This document shows, one piece after another, positions 8,382 through 16,249 of a stretch of 34,741 nucleotides of DNA; position 1 is the stretch's first letter; each line of letters starts with the position of its first letter. The stretch is taken from the NCBI GenBank assembly GCA_026991135.1, contig JALXCD010000153.1:1-34741 (forward strand), written 5' to 3'. The notes under the pieces were generated by a model. The model was not told the origin of the DNA. It worked only from the letters and a program-made list of their open reading frames with translations, and searched no databases. Source of the stretch: Deltaproteobacteria bacterium (GTDB taxonomy: Bacteria; Desulfobacterota; Dissulfuribacteria; Dissulfuribacterales; QOAL01). A program made the translations under genes and the position numbers.

Positions 8382-8985
8382 GGCCAGAAGGATAGGGGCA
8401 TTTTTTTTAATCTTTATGCTTTTTTTGTTTTTCTGTAAGTCAAGCCCTGCCAGTAATGAACCGGCCTTTTTTGACAGTTTTATGGAAAAATTATCTGAAG
8501 AGTTAGTGGAAAATGCCACCTTCGGGAAAGGCCTATCACAGAAAATCCTTTTGACTAACCTTGTTGACCTAGAACAGCTTCACTGCACATCAAAATTTGG
8601 ACAACTCGTCCCTGAACGTCTAATGGGACTTTTACAGGAAAAAGGATGGCGAGTGGTGGAGATAAGAAGGGGAAAGACCCTTAAAATAGAGATCGGAGCA
8701 GGCGACTACATTTTAAGTCAAAGAATTAACGACCTTGCGTCAAAGGTTCACTGCACTGCTGTCCTTACAGGTACATATCTTTTTCATGGCGGTGAGGTAA
8801 TAGTTAACCTTAAACTCATTTCTATCCCAGGAAACGAATTGCTTTCAAGTGCCATAGAAAGGATTAAGGCAGATACCTTCATATCAAGCCTTCTAAAACC
8901 CATTGGATATGGATGTAAAGAACACAAGGCCTTTATAAAACTAAAATCCTTTACCCTGAAAAAAGCCAATGACAATAACACCTAA
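8341..8985 (+). CDS. FlgO-domain exported protein, paralogue 1
   Basis: The 214-residue product has a Sec signal (basic KTDKARR, long Phe/Leu core, KSSPAS) and a C-terminal FlgO-type domain. Domain landmarks are LTNLVDLEQL, TSKFGQLVPERLMGLL, GWRVVEIRR, YILSQRINDLA and AVLTGTYL, all repeated in the next two genes. FlgO in Vibrio is an outer-membrane protein of the flagellar H-ring region. The start is uncertain. The frame opens at a TTG (8320); ATG 8341 is best spaced from TAAGG (8327-8331), and TTG 8368 would give the most typical signal peptide. It overlaps the preceding gene in another frame, so coupling is likely. A Cys ends the hydrophobic core but FFC is not a good lipobox. Confidence 0.82.
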   Translation: MFISIAASPLKTDKARRIGAFFLIFMLFLFFCKSSPASNEPAFFDSFMEKLSEELVENATFGKGLSQKILLTNLVDLEQLHCTSKFGQLVPERLMGLLQEKGWRVVEIRRGKTLKIEIGAGDYILSQRINDLASKVHCTAVLTGTYLFHGGEVIVNLKLISIPGNELLSSAIERIKADTFISSLLKPIGYGCKEHKAFIKLKSFTLKKANDNNT

Positions 8986-8996
8986 GGAGGAATATC

Positions 8997-9917
8997 ATGA
9001 ATTTAAGACTATCGTTTCACAAAAAAATGGCCGTTATTATGGCTTCTTGCTTTATATTGGGCGCATGTTCAAAGGAACCACCTCCTCCTCCACCACCTCA
9101 ACAGCCACCAGTTGTCATAAATTTAACAACAAATAAAGGAACAAATGTTGTTCCCAACAACCAGATAGGTCTAAACCAGCAGACGGCTAATGTGCCTCAA
9201 AATCAAAGGCCCAGTGTAAGGCCACAGAGCAATATTCAGAGACCAACAGTGCAGGGCCAAGCCATGCAGTCTGCGATGCAGCCTCAACCTGCTCCAGTAA
9301 TCCAGACTTCACAACCGGTTTATCATCTGAGTCATACTCAACCTCAAGCCCAAAGGATTTCTTATGAAATGGAAAGCTTAGATGAGGCCTCATTTTTTAA
9401 CACCCAGATACATGAAATGGCCCTTCAGCTTCTAAAAAATTTCAGAGGGGAAGCCGGCCCCAATGGCCCAATTGCGGTTACAACATTTGTTGATCTCAAT
9501 AATCTTTATAAAACATCTCCTTTTGGCAGGTATATTGCAGAACAGCTCATGGGTGAACTTCAAAGAGCAGGCTTTAGCGTAGTAGAAATCAGAAAGACCG
9601 AATCACTGATGTTAAAACCTAAGTTTGGAGAATATGGACTTTCCCGTGACATTCAGGAAATCGCGCGCAGCTCTTCTGCAAGCTATGTTCTCACCGGCAC
9701 TTATATTACAAGGGGACGATTTGTTTTGATAAATGCAAGACTTGTCTCTAATGAGAACAATCTTATCGCTTCATCGGGTTTAAAGATACTTAGAAGAGAT
9801 CCATTTATTGAAAAGATGCTTTGGCCAAGCACCTCACCTGTGACAACTCCGCCAGTAAGAGTACCAATAAAGGAGCTTGGTTCCTTAACTGAGATGAAAA
9901 TTATGTCAGGATCATGA
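8997..9917 (+). CDS. FlgO-domain lipoprotein, paralogue 2, with Pro/Gln-rich linker
   Basis: The 306-residue precursor has a clear lipoprotein signal ending in ILGAC (Cys24), so the mature protein should be lipidated and sent to the outer membrane. Residues 25-115 are low complexity: seven consecutive prolines, then Asn/Gln/Pro-rich sequence, a likely disordered tether. The FlgO-type domain follows (about 155-265), with TTFVDLNNL, TSPFGRYIAEQLMGEL, GFSVVEIRK, YGLSRDIQEIA and YVLTGTYI. The ATG follows AAGGAGGAATATC. The stop lies 7 bases before paralogue 3. It is the longest of the three, and the linker is its special feature. A role near the flagellar basal body is inferred from the domain and the sigma-54 operon. 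Confidence 0.88.
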   Translation: MNLRLSFHKKMAVIMASCFILGACSKEPPPPPPPQQPPVVINLTTNKGTNVVPNNQIGLNQQTANVPQNQRPSVRPQSNIQRPTVQGQAMQSAMQPQPAPVIQTSQPVYHLSHTQPQAQRISYEMESLDEASFFNTQIHEMALQLLKNFRGEAGPNGPIAVTTFVDLNNLYKTSPFGRYIAEQLMGELQRAGFSVVEIRKTESLMLKPKFGEYGLSRDIQEIARSSSASYVLTGTYITRGRFVLINARLVSNENNLIASSGLKILRRDPFIEKMLWPSTSPVTTPPVRVPIKELGSLTEMKIMSGS

Positions 9918-9924
9918 CAAAATT

Positions 9925-10584
9925 ATGACGGACAAAAGGGCTTTTAAAAATATAACAGTCTCATTACTTCTCCTCCTTTCCTTCATATGGTCTGGCTGTG
10001 CCCAAAAAACTCGAGACAATCTTCCTTCCGGGCGTAGCCAGACCTCTCCCCCCGTAAGAACAATTAGGGCAAACTTTGTTCAAAACTCTCCTACCATATT
10101 CATGCTTGCTAGGGACCTTGCAGGCCAACTTAGAACAAACCTGAGAAATGGTCTTCTCAAGGACTGGCCGTTAATTGTCACAACCCTTGTAAATATAGAC
10201 AATCTTAACTCTTCAACTCGGTTTGGTAGAACCCTTTCAGAGGCCCTAAGTGAAGAGATGTTCAAGCAAGGGGCTATAATAAAAGAGGTCCGTTCAGCAA
10301 AAGCTGTTTACCTTAAACCACAAACTGGTGAAATGATGCTGAGCCGGGATGTCAAACTCCTTGCCAAAAATCTTGACGCAAGGGCAGTCATAGTCGGTAC
10401 ATACAGTATTGGTGCACGCTCAGTGGTTGTAAATGTAAAAATGGTGGATATTCGTTCTCAAGATATTATTTCTGTCGCAACCATGGAAATTGCTAGAAGT
10501 ACAACTATAGATGTCCTTTTGGGAGAAAATATGCAGAAAGAAATGGAGGCTGTTCCTACAGCATATGATGAAAACATACTTTAG
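9925..10584 (+). CDS. FlgO-domain lipoprotein, paralogue 3
   Basis: The 219-residue precursor has a signal ending IWSGC (Cys25), consistent with lipidation though Trp at -3 is unusual. The FlgO-type domain includes TTLVNIDNL, STRFGRTLSEALSEEM, YLKPQTGEMMLSRDV and AVIVGTYS. It is more diverged than paralogues 1 and 2: the GxxVVEIR segment reads GAIIKEVR. It starts 7 bases after the previous stop and its 3' end overlaps the next lipoprotein gene by 20 bases. Three tandem diverged copies argue for old duplication with separate roles rather than a recent amplification. The stop codon is TAG. Confidence 0.85.
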   Translation: MTDKRAFKNITVSLLLLLSFIWSGCAQKTRDNLPSGRSQTSPPVRTIRANFVQNSPTIFMLARDLAGQLRTNLRNGLLKDWPLIVTTLVNIDNLNSSTRFGRTLSEALSEEMFKQGAIIKEVRSAKAVYLKPQTGEMMLSRDVKLLAKNLDARAVIVGTYSIGARSVVVNVKMVDIRSQDIISVATMEIARSTTIDVLLGENMQKEMEAVPTAYDENIL

Positions 10585-11200
10585 ACCGCCCTTGTTTCTT
10601 GTTGTGCTTTCTATTTTCATTGCTTCTTGTTCCCAGTCAGCCTTTTTTTCTCCAGATGAAAGATCTCAAAATCCTATTAAACCAGCACCTAAAATAGATG
10701 TGTTCATAATGCCTAAAATCCCTGTGGACCTTAGTCAAAAAAAAGTTTTGATGATACCTGCCTTCATGGCTGGAAATCAGGAAGAAATATGGGGTCCTTC
10801 AGTAACTAGCCTGATACGCTCAATTCTTTTACAAGAACGTATCTTTAAAACCCTGGCCCTTGCAGAAAATAACAATATGGATACAAAGGAAATTTTGAAC
10901 AGGGCCAGAATAAGGGGTTTTGACTACACCCTTGAAATAGTAATGCCAGGTATCCTTGAACCTGCTGGGAACTCACCCGGATGGGTTGGTTTCACACTTT
11001 ATTTGAAAGACACAAAAGAAGGATTTTCTCTTTGGCAGATATATGGAGAGACCCAGCTTCTTCCAAGACCCACATACCACCGTTTCTTTCAAAGGGACGA
11101 TTTTGTCCCTGCCCCCACCGTTGGCCAAGGGATAGAATCAATAACAAGAATAATGGCTAAAATAATCAGAGGACCATTTCAAAATTTAGTAAAAAAATAA
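10565..11200 (+). CDS. Putative outer-membrane lipoprotein at the end of the FlgO cluster
   Basis: The 211-residue precursor has a lipoprotein signal (MMKTYFRPP, hydrophobic core, FIASC). The mature part starts with a Pro-rich spacer, then a strand KKVLMIPAFM, a helix region with SVTSLIRSIL, and FDYTLEIVMPGIL. This layout resembles TolB_N/CsgG-like domains used in envelope lipoproteins, but I cannot name the family. The frame is open upstream to 10511; I chose the ATG at 10565 (or 10568) because it gives a proper signal peptide. It overlaps the FlgO-3 gene by 20 bases. FlgP and FlgT accompany FlgO in Vibrio, but I see no convincing similarity to either, so the flagellar link is contextual. 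It meets aroB tail to tail with a 12-base gap and no clear terminator. Confidence 0.72.
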   Translation: MMKTYFRPPLFLVVLSIFIASCSQSAFFSPDERSQNPIKPAPKIDVFIMPKIPVDLSQKKVLMIPAFMAGNQEEIWGPSVTSLIRSILLQERIFKTLALAENNNMDTKEILNRARIRGFDYTLEIVMPGILEPAGNSPGWVGFTLYLKDTKEGFSLWQIYGETQLLPRPTYHRFFQRDDFVPAPTVGQGIESITRIMAKIIRGPFQNLVKK

Positions 11201-11212
11201 CTCCAAAGAATA

Positions 11213-12349
11213 TCAAATAGCCCTAAGAACTTCCTCATCTGTTACATCGTCCACAATGACAGTCTCCCCCATACCTGTTGAAAGGACAAAATTGACCTTT
11301 CCTCTGTTAACCTTCTTGTCTTTTTTGATATTTAAAAGTACCTCTTCTGGTCTTATTTCCTTTGGAATATCAACAGGAAGTCCAAATCTATTTAGAAGTT
11401 CAACAAGCCTTTCATAGGCTTTCTTTGATAGAAGTCCTCGGCCAACACTTATCTTTCCAACTGCCACCATTCCCATGGCTACTGCTTCTCCGTGTGGAAT
11501 GGTATAATTGGATGCTGCTTCCACGGCATGACCTATGGTATGGCCAAAATTGAGTATCCTTCTGTACCCCCCTTCCCTTTCATCCTTTGAAACCACCTCG
11601 GCCTTTATCTCACATGATCTTTTCACAACACTAGCTGTTACATGGGGCTCAAGATTTAAGACATCCCACCATTTTTCTTCCAAAAGGGTAAAAAACCCTT
11701 CATCCTTTATCATTCCATACTTTACGATTTCAGAAATGCCATTTCTTATCTCAGCTTGGGAAAGGCTTGTTAGCGTTCCAATATCCGCATAAACTGCCCT
11801 TGGCTGTGCAAAGGTGCCGATAAGGTTTTTCCCTTCGGGAAGATCAACACCTGTCTTTCCCCCAACTGAACTATCCACTTGGGCAAGTAGTGTTGTGGGA
11901 AGCTGAATAAAGGGAATGCCTCGCATGTAAATGGATGCCAAAAAACCACAGATATCACCTACAACCCCACCACCAAGGGCAAGTAAAAGAGAGGTTCTGT
12001 CTGCACCCATGTTTACCAGCTCTCTTGCCAGTTTAATGACAGTCTCGATATTTTTTGACCGTTCCCCTGCCTCAAAACTCAATATCTTTGCATCCTTAAA
12101 ACCTTCATCCCTTAAAAAACGGATAAAATCCTCGCCAACAAAATCCCTCACATTTGAATCTGTGATAACAAAGGGGCCAGGGCCGTCATAAACTTCCTTG
12201 AGTCTAGAAGGCACTTCAAGAAGTAGCCCTGGTCCAATAAGAATGTCATAACTTCGTTCACCAAGGGGAACGGTCACCTTTTCCCAAACATGAGAGATGT
12301 CGTTCTTCTCTATCTTACTGCACTGACCAAAACCAAGGGATTCTGACAT
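11213..12349 (-). CDS. aroB: 3-Dehydroquinate synthase
   Basis: AroB converts DAHP to 3-dehydroquinate, the second step of the shikimate pathway (which supplies chorismate for the trp genes in this window). The 378-residue product shows the NAD-binding and metal-site motifs: GGGVVGDICGFLAS, PTTLLAQVDSSVGGKTGVD, NLIGTFAQP and the zinc-ligand NFGHTIGHAVEA. The N-terminus carries about 20 residues beyond the usual start, but AGGAGAAGTTT directly precedes the ATG at 12349, supporting it. It starts 9 bases after the trxC stop, with its ribosome site overlapping that stop, so the two are one transcript. Confidence 0.96.
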   Translation of the reverse strand: MSESLGFGQCSKIEKNDISHVWEKVTVPLGERSYDILIGPGLLLEVPSRLKEVYDGPGPFVITDSNVRDFVGEDFIRFLRDEGFKDAKILSFEAGERSKNIETVIKLARELVNMGADRTSLLLALGGGVVGDICGFLASIYMRGIPFIQLPTTLLAQVDSSVGGKTGVDLPEGKNLIGTFAQPRAVYADIGTLTSLSQAEIRNGISEIVKYGMIKDEGFFTLLEEKWWDVLNLEPHVTASVVKRSCEIKAEVVSKDEREGGYRRILNFGHTIGHAVEAASNYTIPHGEAVAMGMVAVGKISVGRGLLSKKAYERLVELLNRFGLPVDIPKEIRPEEVLLNIKKDKKVNRGKVNFVLSTGMGETVIVDDVTDEEVLRAI

Positions 12350-12358
12350 AAACTTCTC

Positions 12359-12796
12359 CTAAAGCATTGATACCAATTTTGCCCTTATCTGCTCCTTTGG
12401 AGCCGCACCAACAATGGTATCAGACACATTTCCATTTTTAAAGAAAAAGAGGGCAGGAATACTTCGAATCTGATATCTCTGAGCAATCATTGGATTTTCA
12501 TCCACATTGAGCTTTCCTATTAGTGCTCTCTGGCCAAATTCTCTGGCAAGCTCTTCTACAACAGGCCCAACCATCCTGCATGGGCCGCACCAGGGTGCCC
12601 AAAAATCCACTAAGGCCACATCTGCTCTATTTACCATGGAATCAAAATTTGAATCTGTAAGAACTACTGGCCCGGCTGATGTCTTTGGCAGGGGCGACTT
12701 GCATCGTCCACATTTTGGTGTTAGAGATAATTTCTCAATGGGAATCCTATTTTTAATGCCACAAGACGGGCATGTAACAAATATAAAATCTGGCAT
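12359..12796 (-). CDS. trxC: Thioredoxin 2 type (N-terminal zinc ribbon plus thioredoxin fold)
   Basis: This 145-residue protein-disulfide reductase has a zinc-binding N-terminal arm with two CxxC pairs (C9/C12 and C29/C32), then a thioredoxin domain with the canonical active site WAPWCGPCRM and the cis-Pro loop SIPALFF. This two-part layout is that of E. coli TrxC. It acts in the cytoplasm and may respond to oxidative or zinc stress. The ATG follows GAGGAGGTCAAAAG. It is the first gene of a two-gene unit with aroB. A possible promoter on this strand (TTGTCC, 17 bases, TATTTT) falls partly inside the repeats at 12824-12881. Confidence 0.95.
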   Translation of the reverse strand: MPDFIFVTCPSCGIKNRIPIEKLSLTPKCGRCKSPLPKTSAGPVVLTDSNFDSMVNRADVALVDFWAPWCGPCRMVGPVVEELAREFGQRALIGKLNVDENPMIAQRYQIRSIPALFFFKNGNVSDTIVGAAPKEQIRAKLVSML

Positions 12797-12823
12797 CTTT
12801 TGACCTCCTCTAAAAAATATTTG

Positions 12824-12910
12824 CTCAAAAAGATAGGGACAAATTTTTAAAAAACAACTTGACTCAAAAAGATAAGGACAATTATTCTATTCTCAAAATA
12901 AAGGGGTCAA
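12824..12910. repeat. Three imperfect 19-base direct repeats between trxC and the DHH gene
   Basis: Copies start at 12824, 12863 and 12892. The first two (CTCAAAAAGATAGGGACAA type) differ at one base; the third is looser, matching at 13 of 19 positions, and sharing the CTCAAAA start and the CAA end. Spacings are 39 and 29 bases. They occupy most of the divergent intergenic region and overlap the candidate promoters of both genes, so they may be operator copies. They could also be remnants of a dispersed repetitive element. Confidence 0.5.
12859..12888 (+). promoter_or_regulatory. Likely promoter for the DHH phosphoesterase-glgC unit
   Basis: TTGACT (12859-12864) and TATTCT (12883-12888) are separated by 18 bases, each close to the sigma-70 consensus. 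The -35 overlaps the second 19-base repeat. Transcription would start near 12895, about 40 bases before the DHH gene, which lacks an obvious ribosome site. Confidence 0.45.
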
Positions 12911-12935
12911 TAATTTAGGCCTTAATTTTTGATAT

Positions 12936-13976
12936 ATGACTACAAAAAATAGTAAGGAATCTGAAAGCCCCTCAAATAATAAAATTGCAAGGCATATAAA
13001 AAGGCTATCCAATAAAGAACGACTAAAGGCCTTTTTAAGCCTCTTTAAAAGAGAAGACAGAGTCTTAATTATCATTGTAGCTGATCCTGACTCAATGGCC
13101 TCAGCATTTGCTGTAAAGAGGCTTTTAAGTAGAAGGGTTAGTGAAATTACTATTTGTCATCCCAACCAGATTAAACGCCTTAACAACATTGCAATGAGGG
13201 ACATATTAAAAATTCCTCTTCAACCATTCAGAGGCACTAAGAGGGATGAATACTCCAAATTTATCCTTCTTGACTCTCAGCCACCACATAAAAAGGAATT
13301 TTTAAATATCAATTTCGATGCAGTAATCGACCATCACCCTTTAACTGAGGGATGGACTGCCCCATTTATCGACGTTAGAGAAGAATACGGTGCAAATTGC
13401 ACCATGTTACATGAATACCTAAAGGCTGCAAGGATCAAGCCCTCTGCTGCCCTTGCAACTGCCATGTTTTATGGAATTAAGGTTGACACACACAATTTTA
13501 CACATAGGGCTACACCTGCTGACATTCTCTGTTTTCAGACCCTTTTTAAACGGATAAACAAATATTGGTTAAACAAGATTGAACAATCTGACATAAGAAA
13601 GGCAGAACTTAAATATTTCAGGGCAGCCTTTTCAAACCTAAAGGTCAAAAAAAATCGTATCTATTGTCATATTGGAAGGGTTACCAATCCAGACATATTG
13701 GTTGTCATTGCAGATTTCCTGACTCATGTCCACGATATTGGATGGACAATAATATCCGGGCAGGTTGGAGAAAAACTCGTTGTTATATTCCGATGTGATG
13801 GTTACAGAAAAAATGCAGGAAAGCTTGCCCAAAGGGTGCTTGGCCAATATGGGTCGGCTGGCGGACATAAGGAAAGTGCAAGGGCAGAAATCCCAATGAA
13901 AAACCTCCCAGAAAGGCTTTCAAAGGATTTTGATACCAGGCATTTGATAAGACTCTTTATGAAACATTTAGATTAA
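12936..13976 (+). CDS. DHH/DHHA1 family phosphoesterase
   Basis: The 346-residue protein has the RecJ/NrnA-type layout. Motif I is ADPDSMAS (49-56), motif II the Asp of LLDSQ (about D113), motif III the name-giving VIDHHP (D132-H134), and a C-terminal DHHA1 domain carries the glycine-rich GSAGGHKESARAE (306-318). Such enzymes are manganese phosphoesterases that degrade short oligonucleotides or cyclic dinucleotides, or act as nucleases; which one cannot be told here. The N-terminal 35 residues are charged and variable. It starts 140 bases from trxC on the other strand and lies 10 bases before glgC, indicating a shared transcript. The pairing with glycogen synthesis has no obvious mechanistic reason. 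Confidence 0.88.
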   Translation: MTTKNSKESESPSNNKIARHIKRLSNKERLKAFLSLFKREDRVLIIIVADPDSMASAFAVKRLLSRRVSEITICHPNQIKRLNNIAMRDILKIPLQPFRGTKRDEYSKFILLDSQPPHKKEFLNINFDAVIDHHPLTEGWTAPFIDVREEYGANCTMLHEYLKAARIKPSAALATAMFYGIKVDTHNFTHRATPADILCFQTLFKRINKYWLNKIEQSDIRKAELKYFRAAFSNLKVKKNRIYCHIGRVTNPDILVVIADFLTHVHDIGWTIISGQVGEKLVVIFRCDGYRKNAGKLAQRVLGQYGSAGGHKESARAEIPMKNLPERLSKDFDTRHLIRLFMKHLD

Positions 13977-13986
13977 GAGGCCAAAG

Positions 13987-15231
13987 ATGAAGACCTTAGC
14001 AATGATATTGGCAGGTGGGAGGGTTGATGAGCTAGGGATTTTGACCTATTTCAGACCAAAGTCTACTGTTCCATTTGGAAGCCTTTATAGGTTTATAGAT
14101 TTTCCCTTGAGCAATCTAATGTGTTCAGGGATTCAAAGGGTGGGAATTCTAAGCCAATACAGGTCAAGCTCGCTCATTGAACACATAGGAACAGGAGCCT
14201 CCTGGGACATGATAGGCCGCCACAGGGGAATAACACTCCTTCCACCTTTTAAGGCAATGCATGCGTCAGATTGGTACAAGGGGACTGCTGATGCCGTTTA
14301 TCAGAATCTTGATTTTATTGCAAATCATATCCCGGATTATGTGTTGATACTTTCTGGGGACCATGTTTACCACATGGACTATAACGAGCTCATTAAATTC
14401 CATGAAGAGATGGAGGCAGATGCCACAATTGGCTTTGTAAATGTCCCCCTTACAGGCTTATCCCGATTTGGCCTTGGAAAGATTGCTCATGATGACGAAA
14501 GAGGTGGAAGACTATTAGAATATGCTGAAAAACCAGAAAAACCCATTTCCACATGGGCCTCTATGACTGTCTATCTCTTTAACTACAAGATATTGGAAGA
14601 GGTTTTGATTGAAAATGCAAAAGAGGAATCCCATGAGTTTGGAAGAGACATTATACCTTCCCTAGTGTCATCATACAAAGTTTATGGCTATAAATTTAAA
14701 GGTTACTGGGCCTATTGTCGCACAATAGAAGAATATTGGCAGGCAAATATGGATTTAATAGGAGAACATCCAAGAATAGATCTATCTAAATGGTGCCTGA
14801 GAACAAACCTCGATCATGAAGCCATCAGGGACAGGGCACCTGCTATATTTAGTAGTGAATCAGATGGAAAAGGGGGCATTAAAAACAGTAGAATCTATCA
14901 CGGCGTTCGAGTAGATGGCTATGTTGAAAATTCAATACTCTTTCCTGGGGTCCATGTGAGTGAAGGTGCCCAGGTCAAAAATTCCATACTATTTTTTGAC
15001 ACACAGATTGGCCCAGGCACAAAGATCGAGCGGGCCATTTTAGATATTGGAGTTAGCGTGGGAAGGGAGTGTGAAATAGGGAAAAAGAATGGCAGGATCG
15101 TCACCATTGGCATGCATACACAAATTCCAAAGGGAACAGTTCTTGACGAAGGCTGTAGCGTCCAGCCAAAGATGATAGGCTCTTTGTTTAAGGAAAGGTA
15201 TTACCCAAAGGATACCCTTGTCACTCCTTGA
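13987..15231 (+). CDS. glgC: Glucose-1-phosphate adenylyltransferase
   Basis: GlgC makes ADP-glucose, the donor for glycogen synthesis. The 414-residue product has an N-terminal nucleotidyltransferase domain (MILAGG at 7-12, PKSTVPFG, YRFIDFPLSN, GTADAVYQN, LILSGDHVYHMDY, EKPEKP) and a C-terminal left-handed beta helix (NSRIYHGVRV, ENSILFPGV, and further hexad repeats). The nucleotide-binding loop reads GGRVDELGILT rather than the usual GGRGSRLxxLT, so the loop Arg is replaced by acidic residues. It may be a distinct subfamily. AGAGG lies before the ATG. Its last 11 bases overlap the 3' end of the convergent GGDEF gene. No other glycogen gene is present in the window. Confidence 0.9.
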   Translation: MKTLAMILAGGRVDELGILTYFRPKSTVPFGSLYRFIDFPLSNLMCSGIQRVGILSQYRSSSLIEHIGTGASWDMIGRHRGITLLPPFKAMHASDWYKGTADAVYQNLDFIANHIPDYVLILSGDHVYHMDYNELIKFHEEMEADATIGFVNVPLTGLSRFGLGKIAHDDERGGRLLEYAEKPEKPISTWASMTVYLFNYKILEEVLIENAKEESHEFGRDIIPSLVSSYKVYGYKFKGYWAYCRTIEEYWQANMDLIGEHPRIDLSKWCLRTNLDHEAIRDRAPAIFSSESDGKGGIKNSRIYHGVRVDGYVENSILFPGVHVSEGAQVKNSILFFDTQIGPGTKIERAILDIGVSVGRECEIGKKNGRIVTIGMHTQIPKGTVLDEGCSVQPKMIGSLFKERYYPKDTLVTP

Positions 15232-16243
15232 AACATTTTATACAATCCCTTCCTGATCCCTTGGCCTCATAAAGCATCTTGTCTGCTTCCTGTATGATTT
15301 GATTAATGGTCTTTCCACTATTCCATTGAGATGCACCAATGGATGCGGTAAGTTTTATCTTTAACTTTCCTCCATTTGCAGTAAAAACGCTATTCTTTAA
15401 TCTTGTCCGAAAGGCATTTAATTTGGGGATGATCTCGTCCATCCCAAAACCAGGACTTAAGATGGCAAATTCATCTCCCCCATATCTATAAACTGTTCCG
15501 CTACTATCAAATTGTTCTCTGAGAAGTCTTGCAAACTGTTTTAACACTGCATCCCCCACAAGATGCCCGTGGGTATCGTTTATTTCCTTAAACTTGTCAA
15601 GGTCAACTATCACAAGGGTAAAGGTGCCTTCTCCATATGATGATATACTGGCTTCCACCTCTTGTAGGTCCTTGTCCCATGCTCGCCTGTTCATAACCCC
15701 TGTCAAGGGATCTTCATAAACCTGCTTAGTAAGACTTCCAAGAAGCTCTTCTTGGCGACTGATCTGGATAATTACACTGGTCAGATCGCTCATTAACCTG
15801 TTACTGCCATCCTTCAGTAATTTAGCAGAGATCAGGAATGCTTGAATATCATCATGGGGTGTTACTTTTGCAAGATATTCTATTTTCTGAAAGTTGTTTT
15901 CAAGGCCAATAAGCCCGTTTTTTACAGCCTCTTCAAACTGCTTTAAAATATGGTGCGCTTCTCCAACCCTTTTTTTTGCCTTTAAAATGGCCTGCTTAAT
16001 TCTTGAATCCTGTTTCTCATAATCTTCTCTAAGTAATGCTAGGACCTCATCTTTTCCTAAAAGAATCGCAGTCCTTTCAAATTCGTTGGCATAGCACCTG
16101 GGCAGGGGCGGTGTTTTACTGGCAACAATATTATGAAGAGAAATCCTTGCCACTTCACAAATGTCTTTAAGCGCCTCTTTCCAAGTAGGTTTCTTCACAA
16201 ATTGTTTTACTACAGTGTTCCCTTGGATGATGCCTCTAGCCAT
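15221..16243 (-). CDS. GGDEF-domain diguanylate cyclase
   Basis: The 340-residue soluble protein ends in a full GGDEF domain: DPLTGVMNRRAWD (178-190), VDLDKFKEINDTHGH (213-227), and an intact RYGGDEF active site (GGDEF at 255-259). It should therefore make cyclic di-GMP. The RxxD inhibitory site is absent: the residues before RYGGDEF read DSSGTVY, so product feedback is probably missing. The N-terminal 170 residues are helical, without membrane spans or a recognised sensor domain. AAGGAG precedes the ATG. It begins 6 bases after the hydrolase gene and is the last member of the long leftward unit. It could influence motility, in line with the FlgO cluster, but that is inference. Confidence 0.93.
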   Translation of the reverse strand: MARGIIQGNTVVKQFVKKPTWKEALKDICEVARISLHNIVASKTPPLPRCYANEFERTAILLGKDEVLALLREDYEKQDSRIKQAILKAKKRVGEAHHILKQFEEAVKNGLIGLENNFQKIEYLAKVTPHDDIQAFLISAKLLKDGSNRLMSDLTSVIIQISRQEELLGSLTKQVYEDPLTGVMNRRAWDKDLQEVEASISSYGEGTFTLVIVDLDKFKEINDTHGHLVGDAVLKQFARLLREQFDSSGTVYRYGGDEFAILSPGFGMDEIIPKLNAFRTRLKNSVFTANGGKLKIKLTASIGASQWNSGKTINQIIQEADKMLYEAKGSGRDCIKCFKE

Positions 16244-16249
16244 AAAAAA

